NCBI GenBank assembly: GCA_013400115.1
Contig: VXBP01005585.1
Span: forward strand, 62,001 to 126,000
Direction: 5' to 3'
Source of the DNA: Rhinopomastus cyanomelas
Lineage: Eukaryota; Chordata; Aves; Bucerotiformes; Rhinopomastidae
DNA: 64,000 nt
Shown: in pieces, positions 13,986 to 23,380 of the stretch
Position numbering within the stretch: the stretch's first letter is position 1
Layout of the letters: each line of letters begins with the position of its first letter
The notes under the pieces: generated by a model
Seen by the model: the letters and a program-made list of their open reading frames with translations, nothing else
What the model was told of the DNA's origin: nothing
The model's database searches: none
Made by a program: the position numbers and the translations under genes

Positions 13986-15655
13986 ATGAAGGATTAGGCT
14001 CATACTTCACAATTAGCACCTCAGCTCTTTGGGGCCTGCTATGCATGATGTGTCCAGCTTGGCTCCTGCTTCCCCTGGGCTGACCGCCCAACCAGAGAAT
14101 GCTGTTTCAGCGGCAGTCAGATACCTTCTGTTAACCTTCAGAGCCCACGGTCATCCTCCATTCTCTCTGATTAATGCGAGAGGCAGCAGTTTTGCAGACA
14201 CTGGGGTGGTGGCTCAGGAGCAGTTGCTTTCATATCAGTTTACTACTGCAAGGGAGTGAGTTCTGTAGCAAACAGATGCCTCTGCAGCTGCTCAAATTGA
14301 ACCCAGTCCTGGTCTGGAGCATCATGCTTCCTGACCTGCCTTTCTCCTAGCTTGGATACTTGCCATGCACCAGAACAAGCACCAGTGAGTAGCAGAGGGT
14401 CTTCCACCCGGGCTGGGACTTTCCCGCCCCAAGAGAATCCTTGGAATGCCTTTGAAGCAACTGTTTGCTTTGCCTTGCCCCAACAGTGCGAAGGGGGTGG
14501 AAATGGTACTGGAGATGGAGCCCAAAGGACTCACCAAGTCCTTCCAGAAATAACAAGTGGTTGACCATAGTTCAACTTGCAGTCCTAATGATCAGTGTTC
14601 TTTGCAGAGGAGCTAAGCTCTGCAGATAGAAATGGGATGCCAGGGAGGAGAAATGTGTTGCCAGGGATTATGGTTGCTGTGGGTTTTTATTGTTGTTGGG
14701 TTTTTTCTCTTTTTTTCTTTGTTGGGTTCTGCCTTGTGTTAGCATGTCCTGAGAGTGTTTTTCAGCATCATAGTTGGCACCGTGCACGCTCTCAGCCACA
14801 CTGAAAACTTTGTGTGTTGAGTTGGAGTTAGTGTTTACAAAAACAAATCCACAGGAAACTTTGGGGTTTCGATTGAAATTTTCACCTCAGTAAAAAAAAC
14901 TTTCTGGTGCTTTGCCCGGAAAACTTGCAGGGTCAATATTCTGTTTCAACTGATTATGTGGGGTTTTTTTGTGTTGCCCTTGCTGGCCAGAGGAAATCTT
15001 CAGGCCTCACAGAGCGTTGCGAGAGCCCCTGACCCAGGGACGTCTCTCTGGCCCTTAAAATGTGAAAATTGAGTGTTTCCTACCAGTTGTCCCTCCAGCT
15101 CTGGGGCTTCCACTGAAACAAAAACTTGAAATTGTTTTAGGCTGCTGTGATTTAGAAGATAAATCCAGAAGGATGCAGAGAGGTTCTGTCCAGCTTGGCA
15201 CTAGGTTTTTTCTTTCAGGAGGGGAGAGGAGAGGTGCATGTAAAGAAATAGATTCCTATATGAGTCCCTCGTAGTAACTAGGTAAACCTGGCATGGAAAC
15301 AAGCCCTAGTTATGCCTTGTAGAACCAGCAGTGTCATTCCAGAAGCTCAAGTATCCTGTTTATCAAATGTGGCCGATTAGAAATAGAAAGACTGGCCTCT
15401 CTTACTTCATCAGCTTCAGGATGCAACAACAGCATAAAGGCAGCACTGTTGGTTGTTTCAGTGCTGATCATTCCTGGCACAATTATCTCTTATCAGCAGC
15501 TCAAAACAGCACATTTGGGGTTGAGGAGCGTTTCTGCTTACTCCATCAACTTCAGAAGAGTCGTCATCTTTATGATAAAATTAGAAGGCTCGATAACTTA
15601 GAGGGCAGAGGAAAGCAAACAGAATTGTTCTGGAATTATCGCAGAGCATTGTCAG

Positions 15656-15663
15656 TGACGTCA
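15656..15663. promoter_or_regulatory. Palindromic CRE in FBXO34 intron
   Basis: A perfect TGACGTCA. GATA-type sites (CTTATCAG, TGATAAAATT) lie within the preceding 200 bp. A possible enhancer; activity unknown. Confidence 0.3.
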
Positions 15664-17235
15664 CCTTTTAATGACTATTTTTGGTGGGTTTAAATATTTT
15701 AAGCCTTATGTGCAGCTGCTTGCCAGCACAGAGATGTTGCAGGAATCAGGTAATCTGTGGGTGGGGACTGGGCTGCCCTGCTTCATCTTCAAAGCCATTC
15801 CTCGTTCTGATTCTTGGAGCTAGAAATGAAACGTGCTGCTGACGTGCAGGGAAGAAGCTGTTTGCCTAAAAATTCCTTCTTAATGTTCACAGCAAAGTGT
15901 GTGTGGGGTGAGGGCTCCCAGTTGACACGTTGAGGTGAGGTCTGTTAGTAACATCCATTTAAGCTCCGTTTCCCAGAACTGGGGGGCAGGTGGCACTGGG
16001 ATGGAGCTGGTCAGGTGGAGCTGGCAATGCTGTTTTTTATAGCTGCCCTGGAGTTATTAAATTAAGGTTTTCTTGAAATCTAGCTCTCTTAAAACAGTGC
16101 AATGAGCTGAAAGCCGAATTCAAATGAGGCAATTATTCTGGCAGTAAAACTTCTGACTAAGGCATAATTTATTTATGTAAATTATAACTTCTCAACCTTA
16201 AATGGTATCGTTGGCTGAGCTGGAGACTAACTGAAACACAGGAAGAACTATAACCTTAAACGAGAAATCTGTAAGTGAGGCACAACTTTACCCTTTTGTC
16301 TTTCTCCATGGACCAGAAATAGCTGGGAGCAGCAGAACCAACTTTGCTGGCTAAACATGTCCTCAGAGCATGTTGGGGTGTAACCAGTTGAGTCCTGTTC
16401 TTGTTCATATAGTGCCTGCTCTCACCTTCATTTGCAGCTTCTCTTAATGAAGGGTGTTGAACTGATTGTCTTGTTGGATCCTGAGAACTGCTTGAAGAAA
16501 GCCTTTAAAAAAAACTCCATTCAGCTCATCTTTCAAACACCCTGCCCTGAAAACTGAAGGAAGTTTTTGATTTTCTGCTCTCAGCTCTTGAGATCTGGAT
16601 GTACAAAGCCATGTGTTTAGTCAAGTTCATGTCTTCTCCCCAGGGTATGGTGGTGGGCATCCATTGGAGCTTTGACGAGTGTGAAAAGCACAGCTCCAAA
16701 GGGAGGCCTTGCATGCTCTGTTCCCTGTTGCTGCCATGATTTGCCTGCTGGTGCTATGGTTTACCTGCTGCTCTCCCAGGCTGGGCTCTGGCCTGAGCAC
16801 ATTGGTGACACTGAGATCAGGCAGACTCTGTGGAAAATGATGTTGTGGAAAATGATTTTGAGGAAGATTACAGCAGCTTTGATTTCCCATTCTCTTTTTA
16901 TTCATCAGTTTCAACACCCTGACATTCTATTTTTATCAAATTATTTTAGATTTTAGCATCCGACCGAGAAGGCAAACAAAATAGCTCAGGTCATTCTGCA
17001 GAGATGGCTAAATTGGGAGGTGACCCAGTTCCAAAAAGAGCTGGAATTAGCACACAGAAGGCATGGGGAGAAAATTAAACCAGGGACTAGGTAGGCGTCC
17101 CTGCAGTCATGGAAGCTCTCTTACCCCCAGTCTGTGGGTGAAGTGCAGATGGGTTATCTCCGTTGGGTTGCAAGAGCAACATGATGATCACCTGTAAAAT
17201 CGAGAGGAGAGACAACATGTAATTGTAGAATTTGT

Positions 17236-17504
17236 CTTGAAAGGGAACTCGGAGATCACTCAGTGTCAAACTTCTGCCATGGGCAGTGATATCTGTCACC
17301 AGACCAGGTTGTCCTTAGCCCCATCCAGCCTGGCCTTCAACACTTCCAGGGATGGAACAGCCACAGCCTCCCCAGGTAACCCGTTCAAGTGCCTCATCAC
17401 CCTTACAGGGAGGAATTTCTTCCTTACATCTCATGTAAATCCCCCTTCTTGTAACTTCAAACCATCTTCCTTGTCCTTTCACTACTTGTCCTTGCAGAAT
17501 GTTT
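17236..17504 (-). mobile_element. CR1 copy interrupted by the SINE, first part
   Basis: GGGAACTCGGAGATCACTCA through CCATCCAGCCTGGCCTTCAA. The copy breaks off at the tRNA-Gly/SINE insertion and continues at about 17775. Confidence 0.85.
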
Positions 17505-17511
17505 TATAGTG

Positions 17512-17584
17512 GTGGTGGTGGTATAGTGGTGAGCATAGCTGCCTTCCATAGCAGTTGACCCGGGTTCGATTCCCGGCCAATGGA
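17512..17584 (+). pseudogene. tRNA-Gly(UCC) retropseudogene fused to the SINE
   Basis: This is near-identical to the gene at 57438 from GGTGGTATAGTGG through the B-box and CCCGGCCAA. An extra T in the anticodon loop/stem (TTCCATAGCAG) and changed acceptor ends (TGGA in place of CGCA) break the cloverleaf. The following 10 bases (17585-17594, ATTTCGCTTT) resemble the trailer of the real gene (AGTCCGCTTT). The SINE begins directly after it. Confidence 0.8.
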
Positions 17585-17594
17585 ATTTCGCTTT

Positions 17595-17774
17595 GGGGGC
17601 ACCTGGCTGGCTCCGTTGGTAGAGCATGGGACTCGGAGTTCCTGGGCTCATGGGTTTGAGCCCCCTGTAGGACATCTTGAGACAGTACTGTAGGCTTACC
17701 CTGCTCCAGCAGGGAGGGTTGGACTTAGATGATCTTTCGAGGTCCCTTCCAACCTCTGCCATGTTGTGATTCTG
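17595..17774 (+). mobile_element. tRNA-Lys-headed SINE with CR1-type tail, copy 1
   Basis: The head (17595-17665) follows the tRNA-Lys pattern: GTTGGTAGAGCATGGGACTC in the D arm to anticodon stem and GGGTTTGAGCCCC in the T arm. A body of about 45 nt follows (GACATCTTGAGACAGTACTG, then GGCTTACCCTGCTCCAGCAG). A CR1-like 3' end finishes it (GGACTTAGATGATCTTTCGA to GTGATTCTGTG). It interrupts a minus-strand CR1 copy, so it is younger than that copy. Copy 2 at 60.7-60.9 kb has the same order of parts. Confidence 0.8.
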
Positions 17775-17893
17775 TGTAAAAAGCTTCTTTCCAGTTCTCA
17801 TGTAGGCCCTGTTTAGGTACTGGAAGGCTGCATTATGGACTCCCAGGAGCCTTCACTTCTCCAGACTGAACGACCCCAGCTCTTCCAGCTTGG
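17775..17893 (-). mobile_element. CR1 copy interrupted by the SINE, second part
   Basis: AGCTTCTTTCCAGTTCTCAT then TAGGTACTGGAAGGCTGCAT continues the CR1 alignment of 17236-17504. A plus-strand CR1 abuts its end. Confidence 0.75.
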
Positions 17894-19145
17894 CCTCACA
17901 GCATGGCTTCACCAAGGGCAAGTCCTGCATGACGAATCTGGTGGCCTTCTATGAACAGGTCACAACATTAATGGATATGGGGCGAGCGACTGATGTCATT
18001 TACCTGGACCTCAGCAAAGCCTTTGACACTGGCCCGCACCACATTCTGGTCTCCAAGTTGGTGGACCATGGGATTGATGGGTGGACCACTAGATGGGTAA
18101 GGAACTGGCTTGATGACTGCACCCAGAGAGTGGTTGTTGATGGATCCATGTCCAAGTGGAGGCCAGTGACAAACTGAGTCCCTCAGGGATCGGTCCTGGG
18201 ACCAATCTTGTTCAACATCTTTGTCGGTGACAGGAACAGAGGCATTGAGTGCACCCTCAGCAAGTTTGCTGACGATACCAAGCTGTGTGGCGCAGCAGAC
18301 ACGCTGGAGGGCAGAGATGCCATCCAGAGGGACCTGGACAGGCTGGAGAAGTGGGCAAAGTCCAACCTCATGATGTTCAATGAGACTAAGTGTAAGGTCC
18401 TGCATCTGGGTTGAGGCAATCCTAGGCACAAGTACAGGCTGGGCAGTGACTGGCTGGAGAGTAGCCCTGAGGAGAGGAACTTGGGATTGCTTGTGGACAA
18501 AAGGCTCAACATGAGCCATCAGTGTGCACTTGCAGCCCAGAGGGCAAAATGGATCCTGGGCTACATCAGGAGAAGTGTGGCCAGCGGGTTGAGGGAGGTG
18601 ATTCTCCCCCTCTACTCCGCTCTGGTGAGACTCCACCTGGAGTACTGGCGTCCAGTTCTGGAGCTCTTATTACAGGAGGGATGTGGAGATGCTGGAGCGA
18701 GTGCAGAGGAGGGCCACGAGGATGATCAGAGAGCTGGAGCACCTCTCCTATGAGGACAGACTGAAAGAATTGGGGCTGTCCAGTCTGGAGAAGAGGAGGC
18801 TCCCAGGTGACCTTATTGTGGCCTTTCAGTATCTGAAGGGGGCCTACACAAGGGCTGGGGAGGGACTATTTAGGATGGCGCGTAGCGACAGGACTAGGGG
18901 GAATGGAGCAAAGCTGGAGATGGGTAGATTTAGAGTGGATGTGAGGAGGGGAGGAAGTTCTTCACCATGAGAGTGGTGAAGGCCTAGAATGGGTTGCCCA
19001 GGGAGGTGGTTGGGGCCCCATCCCAGGAGGTGTTTAAGGCCAGGCTGGATGGGGCTCTGGCCAGCCTGGTCTAGGATGGGGTGTCCCTGCCTGTGCTGGG
19101 GGTGTTGGAACTGGATGATGGTTCCTTCCTACCCTAAGTGACTCT
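17894..19145 (+). mobile_element. Long CR1 copy with reverse-transcriptase remnant
   Basis: Carries the RT palm region ([10 protein letters not shown], later [13 protein letters not shown]), the ORF2 C-terminus and the 3'UTR. One frame covers 17890 to about 18660 with only two stops (18175-18177 and 18412-18414), then shifts. It is the longest CR1 copy in the window and is not functional. Confidence 0.93.
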
Positions 19146-19164
19146 GATTCCATGGCTTCTCCAG

Positions 19165-19220
19165 TCAGGTGAGCCTGCTCTGGCAGGGGGATTGATCCCT
19201 TCCAATCCCTTATGATTCTA
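19165..19220 (+). mobile_element. CR1 3' tail
   Basis: CTGCTCTGGCAGGGGGATTG, CCCTTATGATTCTAA; a tail-only insertion directly behind the previous copy. Confidence 0.75.
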
Positions 19221-19644
19221 AACCAGCTGACCCTTTAATGTGACAACAGAAAGCTTGCCATGGAAACCTAAACTCTAGTTAGTGCTGTGGTGTGCTCAGG
19301 GAGAGGAGCCTCAGGTCTCTTGATAACTGCATCCCACGTGGCGGTGCCCTAGGCTTCATGCAGGTTTGAGCTTTGAATTGACGGTTCCTGTCGAAGTGTA
19401 ACGTGAACGGAGGAGCTGAGAGTGTCAGCAGCATCCAAGGGTCTCATTCATAGCTCTTAAACTCTTAACCATAAAGTCACGTCGTGGAGAGGGCATCTCT
19501 GCACCCGCACAAGAGCTTCTGGTGTGTTTGCGGGGACAACTGATGCGCAGCATAAGCATCCTTATGGGGGATATTCCCCTTCCTTGTGGGGAAGATCCTC
19601 AGTTTGCCATTATTTGTGTAAGTAAGTAGGTTTCATTGTCATAG

Positions 19645-19855
19645 ATCTGTGGAATCATTTAGGTTGTGAAGGATCTTTGCAGACAAAGTCAAACCATTCC
19701 TCCAGCACTTCCAAGTCCCCATTGACCCTTGTCCCTCAGCACTGCATCTCCACGGTTGTGCAGTTCTTCCAGGGATGGGAACTCTATCACTGTCCTGGGC
19801 AGTCTAGGCGAGGCCTGGACAACTCTCTGGCAGATTAAATGGTTCCTCATGGCAG
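19645..19855 (-). mobile_element. Old CR1 fragment
   Basis: ATCTGTGGAATCATTTAGGT and TTCTTCCAGGGATGGGAACT followed by CTGTCCTGGGCAG; diverged. Confidence 0.7.
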
Positions 19856-20387
19856 CATAAATCTCTCCAGCACCACCTGAGGTTGTTTTATTGTATTTTG
19901 GGTGGTATTAGGAGATGAGATCTCTGATGAACACGATTACACTTGCAGATTCCCTTTTCAGCTTTAGCTGTACTGTAACTACTGAAAAGTCTCTCTCTCT
20001 CTGGTAGCTAAGAGGAACCCTTGGACCCACATGGGCCTTACAGCAACATGGATTTTGTAGCACAGTGACAGAAGGATGGCTCTAACTGTAGAAAGGACCT
20101 CTAGCTCTGTTTGTACAAACATTGGGATTTCTCCTTCCAACTCCCTGAAAACAGTTTTCTCTAACACGAACATCTTTGAAACCTTTAAAATCACAATCCT
20201 GTTGCCAGAAGTTCTTCAAGGGTGGATGTTGCAGTCTGACTGCTTTTCCTTCCTTATGTGGTTCCTGTTGAGGTGTAGGCTCCTTGATGTAGAGCAGGGC
20301 ATGCCATTGCCTATGCTGGGCCACATTCTCTAATTCCAAGCAGGTTGATTTTGCTGCTCTAACTTTCCCTCTCTTGTTTGTCCATAG

Positions 20388-20397
20388 GGTTTCTGGT
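20388..20397 (+). other. FBXO34: 5'UTR part of the FBXO34 coding exon, after the splice acceptor
   Basis: The acceptor TTTGTCCATAG is followed by ten untranslated bases and then the ATG. The base at -3 relative to ATG is G, an acceptable Kozak context. At least one upstream exon must exist outside this block. Confidence 0.75.
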
Positions 20398-22578
20398 ATG
20401 CACTTAAAGCCATATCTCAAGTTACAGAAGAAAGAGCGATCTCCAGAACTAAGCCAGGATCCCCTGCGAGCCCCACCAACGAGCCACCAGAGATTGGTAC
20501 AAGAAGCGAAATACTCCAACAACTGCAGCAAGCTGAGCATTTTCCCCAAACCCTCCCTGGTGACTCCATCTGAAAAGCTCCTGGGGATTATTTATCCAAA
20601 TACTATGTGCAATATGAATGGGAAAAGTCCAGCAGATGACCTGAGTGGAAGGGAGAAGAAGAATGTCCTGTCTGCAACGATCCATCAGGGAGAAGAAGGG
20701 GAAGGGCCTCTGGACGTCTGGGCTGTGGTGAAACCTGGCAACACGAAGGAGAAGATCGCATTCTTCGCAGCCCAGCAGGGCAACAGCAACACCCGCCTGG
20801 GCTCCATGAAGATTAAAAGCACGTGGGATATTGACGGAAGAACGGCCAAACGCCGGAAAAAATCGGTGGATCTTAAAAAAGCCAAAATCCAACTGGAAAG
20901 AATGAAGGAGGCCAACGCCCGGTGCTCCCAGCCAGAGCCTTTCGCCTGCGGCATCGAACACTGCTCAGTGCATTATGCCAATGACAACGGCGAGGGAGTG
21001 TTCCCGGGCCGGTCCCTCTCAGTGATAGAGATGGTGGCCTTCTTGGAGCAACGAGCGAGTGCTCTGCTGGTGGACTGTGCTAAAACCTGCGCTCCTGCTT
21101 CCACTATGAGGCTCAGCGCTCAGCCAAAGGCTGTGCTTCCCAGCTCCGACCCTTTCTCTGCTGCCGGTGCCTGCGAGGTCCATGCTGAGAGGGGACCTTG
21201 TGGCGATAGTGAGCAGCAGCAGAACGAGCCCATGCGTGTGCTGGACATGGTGGCCAGGCTGGAGTCAGAGTGCCTGAAGCGCCAGAGTGAGCGAGAGGCC
21301 GGGAGTCTCTCAAGGAACAACAGCTTTCGCAGGAATGTCGGGCGGGTGCTCCTGGCGACTGGCACCCAGCCTGAGGGGGAGGCAGGGAAGGTCCCCTCAG
21401 GGGGTCTGGCTCCGCAGGGTGGCTTGGAGGAATCAGGGGTTGCAGAAGCTGGTTATGGAGGATGGTGCAATCCTCTGGGTGGTGCTGAGTTGTGGGACGG
21501 TGCGACCTCTTCTCGACAGCCATTTCCTTCTGGGCTGGATACACAGATAGGGAATGTGAACTCGGGACTTGCCCACGCAATGCTGGCGATAACGACTGGC
21601 AGGAGCGATTCCAAAGCGCAAATTGAGCCTTCCCAACCCCTGCCATCTGCCTGTCCGGATGCTGCCAGGTTGCCTCTGGGTTCCTTGCAGAGCAAGAACA
21701 TGACTGTTGATTGTATGTCAGAAGAGCCTGGGATTTTCCCAAAGCAGAGTGTGCATCTCACTAGGAAGGAGCCCTTATGCATCAGTATATCAGTCACTAA
21801 GATTGAGAAGGGATACAGGAAGGAGAAGCTCTCCAAGTCCAGCTCTAGTGAAGATCCACTCCCAGGGAAGCTCTTTTTTCTCCAGGCTGAACAGCCTGGT
21901 GCTCTTGAACAACAGCCACTACAGGAAAGTACCCAAGAAAAGCCAGGAGGAGGAGCCCAAAATGAGGATGAGGATGCTTTGGCATCTCACAGACCATACG
22001 TTAGGAATGCTGTCCCTACAGAGCCATCTGCCCTCTCTGTTCCTCCCACAGAAGGGTCTTTGCAAGTACATGATGCTTCCTGCTTGAAAAGGCAGGTTTC
22101 ACATGACTTTTTGGAGACCAGGTTTAAAATCCAGCAGCTTTTGGAGCCCCAGCAGTATATGGCCATCTTGCCCCACCACATCATTGTGAAGATCTTCGGA
22201 TTGCTTCCTACCAGGAGTCTGGCTGCCCTAAAATGCACTTGCTACTACTTTAAATTCATCATTGAGTACTACAATATCAGGCCGGCAGACTCACGCTGGG
22301 TCCGTGATCCCCGCTACAGGGAAGACCCCTGCAAGCAGTGCAAGAAGAAGTATGTAAAAGGGGACGTGTCGCTTTGTCGGTGGCACCCCAAACCCTACTG
22401 TCAAGCTTTACCCTATGGGCCTGGCTACTGGATGTGCTGTCACCGGTCCCAGAAGGGCATCCCGGGCTGTAAGTTGGGTCTTCATGACAATCATTGGGTT
22501 CCTGCCTGCCACAGCTTTAACCGTGCGATCCATAAGAAGAGCAGAGGAGCAGGAGGCGACATGGAAGAGGAATATTAG
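20398..22578 (+). CDS. FBXO34: F-box only protein 34, complete coding sequence in one exon
   Basis: This encodes 726 residues (human about 711). F-box proteins bind SKP1 and act as substrate receptors of SCF (CUL1) ubiquitin ligases; FBXO34 substrates are poorly known. Recognition rests on the N-terminus MHLKPYLKLQKK, the conserved block near residues 90-115 (ATIHQGEEG..PLDVWAVVKPG), the basic patch TAKRRKK, the segment SLSRNNSFRRNVGRVLL, and the F-box at about 588-635 (ILPHHIIVKIFGLLP then LAALKCTCYYFKFIIEYYN). A cysteine- and histidine-rich tail follows at about 640-715 (DPCKQCKKKYVKGD, MCCHRSQKG), also seen in FBXO46. The frame is open 24 nt further upstream, but those codons lie before or across the splice acceptor at 20386-20387, so ATG 20398 is chosen. 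The middle third (about 300-560) is low in complexity and diverges fastest. No disruption is seen. Confidence 0.97.
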   Translation: MHLKPYLKLQKKERSPELSQDPLRAPPTSHQRLVQEAKYSNNCSKLSIFPKPSLVTPSEKLLGIIYPNTMCNMNGKSPADDLSGREKKNVLSATIHQGEEGEGPLDVWAVVKPGNTKEKIAFFAAQQGNSNTRLGSMKIKSTWDIDGRTAKRRKKSVDLKKAKIQLERMKEANARCSQPEPFACGIEHCSVHYANDNGEGVFPGRSLSVIEMVAFLEQRASALLVDCAKTCAPASTMRLSAQPKAVLPSSDPFSAAGACEVHAERGPCGDSEQQQNEPMRVLDMVARLESECLKRQSEREAGSLSRNNSFRRNVGRVLLATGTQPEGEAGKVPSGGLAPQGGLEESGVAEAGYGGWCNPLGGAELWDGATSSRQPFPSGLDTQIGNVNSGLAHAMLAITTGRSDSKAQIEPSQPLPSACPDAARLPLGSLQSKNMTVDCMSEEPGIFPKQSVHLTRKEPLCISISVTKIEKGYRKEKLSKSSSSEDPLPGKLFFLQAEQPGALEQQPLQESTQEKPGGGAQNEDEDALASHRPYVRNAVPTEPSALSVPPTEGSLQVHDASCLKRQVSHDFLETRFKIQQLLEPQQYMAILPHHIIVKIFGLLPTRSLAALKCTCYYFKFIIEYYNIRPADSRWVRDPRYREDPCKQCKKKYVKGDVSLCRWHPKPYCQALPYGPGYWMCCHRSQKGIPGCKLGLHDNHWVPACHSFNRAIHKKSRGAGGDMEEEY

Positions 22579-23380
22579 TGCACATACACTTTCCTGCACG
22601 ATTGTTTTTGGGGTAGGAGGAAGAGATTCTCATGCCTTGTGCTGTTTACAGTGTACATAATTGTCGTGAGGTTGGGGTGTTTTTTTTGTTTTATTTGTTT
22701 TTTCCCCCCTCCCACAGGGCTATGAAACTGCACATTCTTAAACACAAGAGCCTTTACCTTTTAGATCAAAGATGAGCTTTTAGTCCATTGATGTAAATAG
22801 AACACTCTCAACCCCCTGATTGTACATACAGAGTCTATAGCTGGCTGAACAATGGCATCGCTACAATGCAGCTCCCGTAGTGTTGTGGCTCTCGTCATGT
22901 GTGTTTTTAAGTGTCTCCTTCCCAAAATAAAAGGAAAAAACCCCCAATCTGTATATCCTGTATAATATATGAATGTTTCTGAGAAGAAACTCTAAAGAGG
23001 TAAAGGTCGACTTGTCAAAAGAATCTTCAGGCAACTCAACTGGACAACCCTTCAAGTTGGACTGCTGGAACCAGCTCTGTTCTAGTTAGTGTGGCAGTGG
23101 ATTAAAAAAAAGAAAAAGAGGAAAAAAGAGGATTATTATTGTACAGTCAGAATCTAAATGATTCCTGGTCTGGTTTTGGTTTTGGGCTGGTTTTTTTTTT
23201 TTTTACTTAATAAAATGTGCATTCTAGCTCTGCCTTACCGGACTTTATCTTGTAAAGCTCTGCCCCCCCTACCCAAGAAATAAAGCCGCTGTGAAACTCG
23301 TGGCAGAATGCTGGGATTGTGTTGTACATTGAGATTTGCAGGGTGTTTCCTGGAGAATAATAAACGCCCTCCTGAGTGAC
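22579..23380 (+). other. FBXO34: FBXO34 3'UTR with several poly(A) signals
   Basis: This follows the TAG stop. T-rich and A-rich tracts occur at 22680-22710 and 23103-23130. AATAAA hexamers on this strand lie at 22926, 23209, 23279 and 23359, so alternative 3' ends are likely. Which one is used cannot be told from sequence; the cluster at 23.2-23.36 kb looks like the main end. Confidence 0.6.
23209..23214 (+). terminator. AATAAA poly(A) signal, FBXO34
   Basis: Canonical hexamer about 630 nt after the stop, just after a long T tract. Further hexamers lie at 23279-23284 and 23359-23364, and an early one at 22926-22931. Confidence 0.55.

Larger units (their letters stand above)
1..20387 (+). 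other. FBXO34: FBXO34 intron (upstream of the coding exon)
   Basis: No protein-coding exon is recognisable here. The coding exon of FBXO34 starts behind a good splice acceptor (pyrimidine tract and AG at 20386-20387), so this stretch is read as intron. In the family the upstream exons are non-coding, and such an exon could lie here unseen. Open frames in the stretch are short, lack family resemblance and mostly fall on CR1 copies. Outside the repeats listed separately, the long unique blocks (3.1-6.2, 6.6-8.5, 8.9-12.5, 14.0-17.2 kb) are ordinary AT-leaning DNA in which I see nothing to call apart from the palindromic CRE at 15656. Confidence 0.75.

Noticed and set aside
13483..14091. 202-codon frame on the minus strand
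   Set aside because: Complement of the CR1 at 13455-13985.
17512..17584. Second functional tRNA-Gly gene
   Set aside because: An inserted base in the anticodon arm and mismatched acceptor ends break the fold, and it is fused to a SINE.
17968..18636. 222-codon frame on the minus strand
   Set aside because: Antisense shadow of the CR1 reverse-transcriptase remnant.
21113..21742. 209-codon minus-strand frame within FBXO34
   Set aside because: Antisense shadow of the conserved FBXO34 coding exon.
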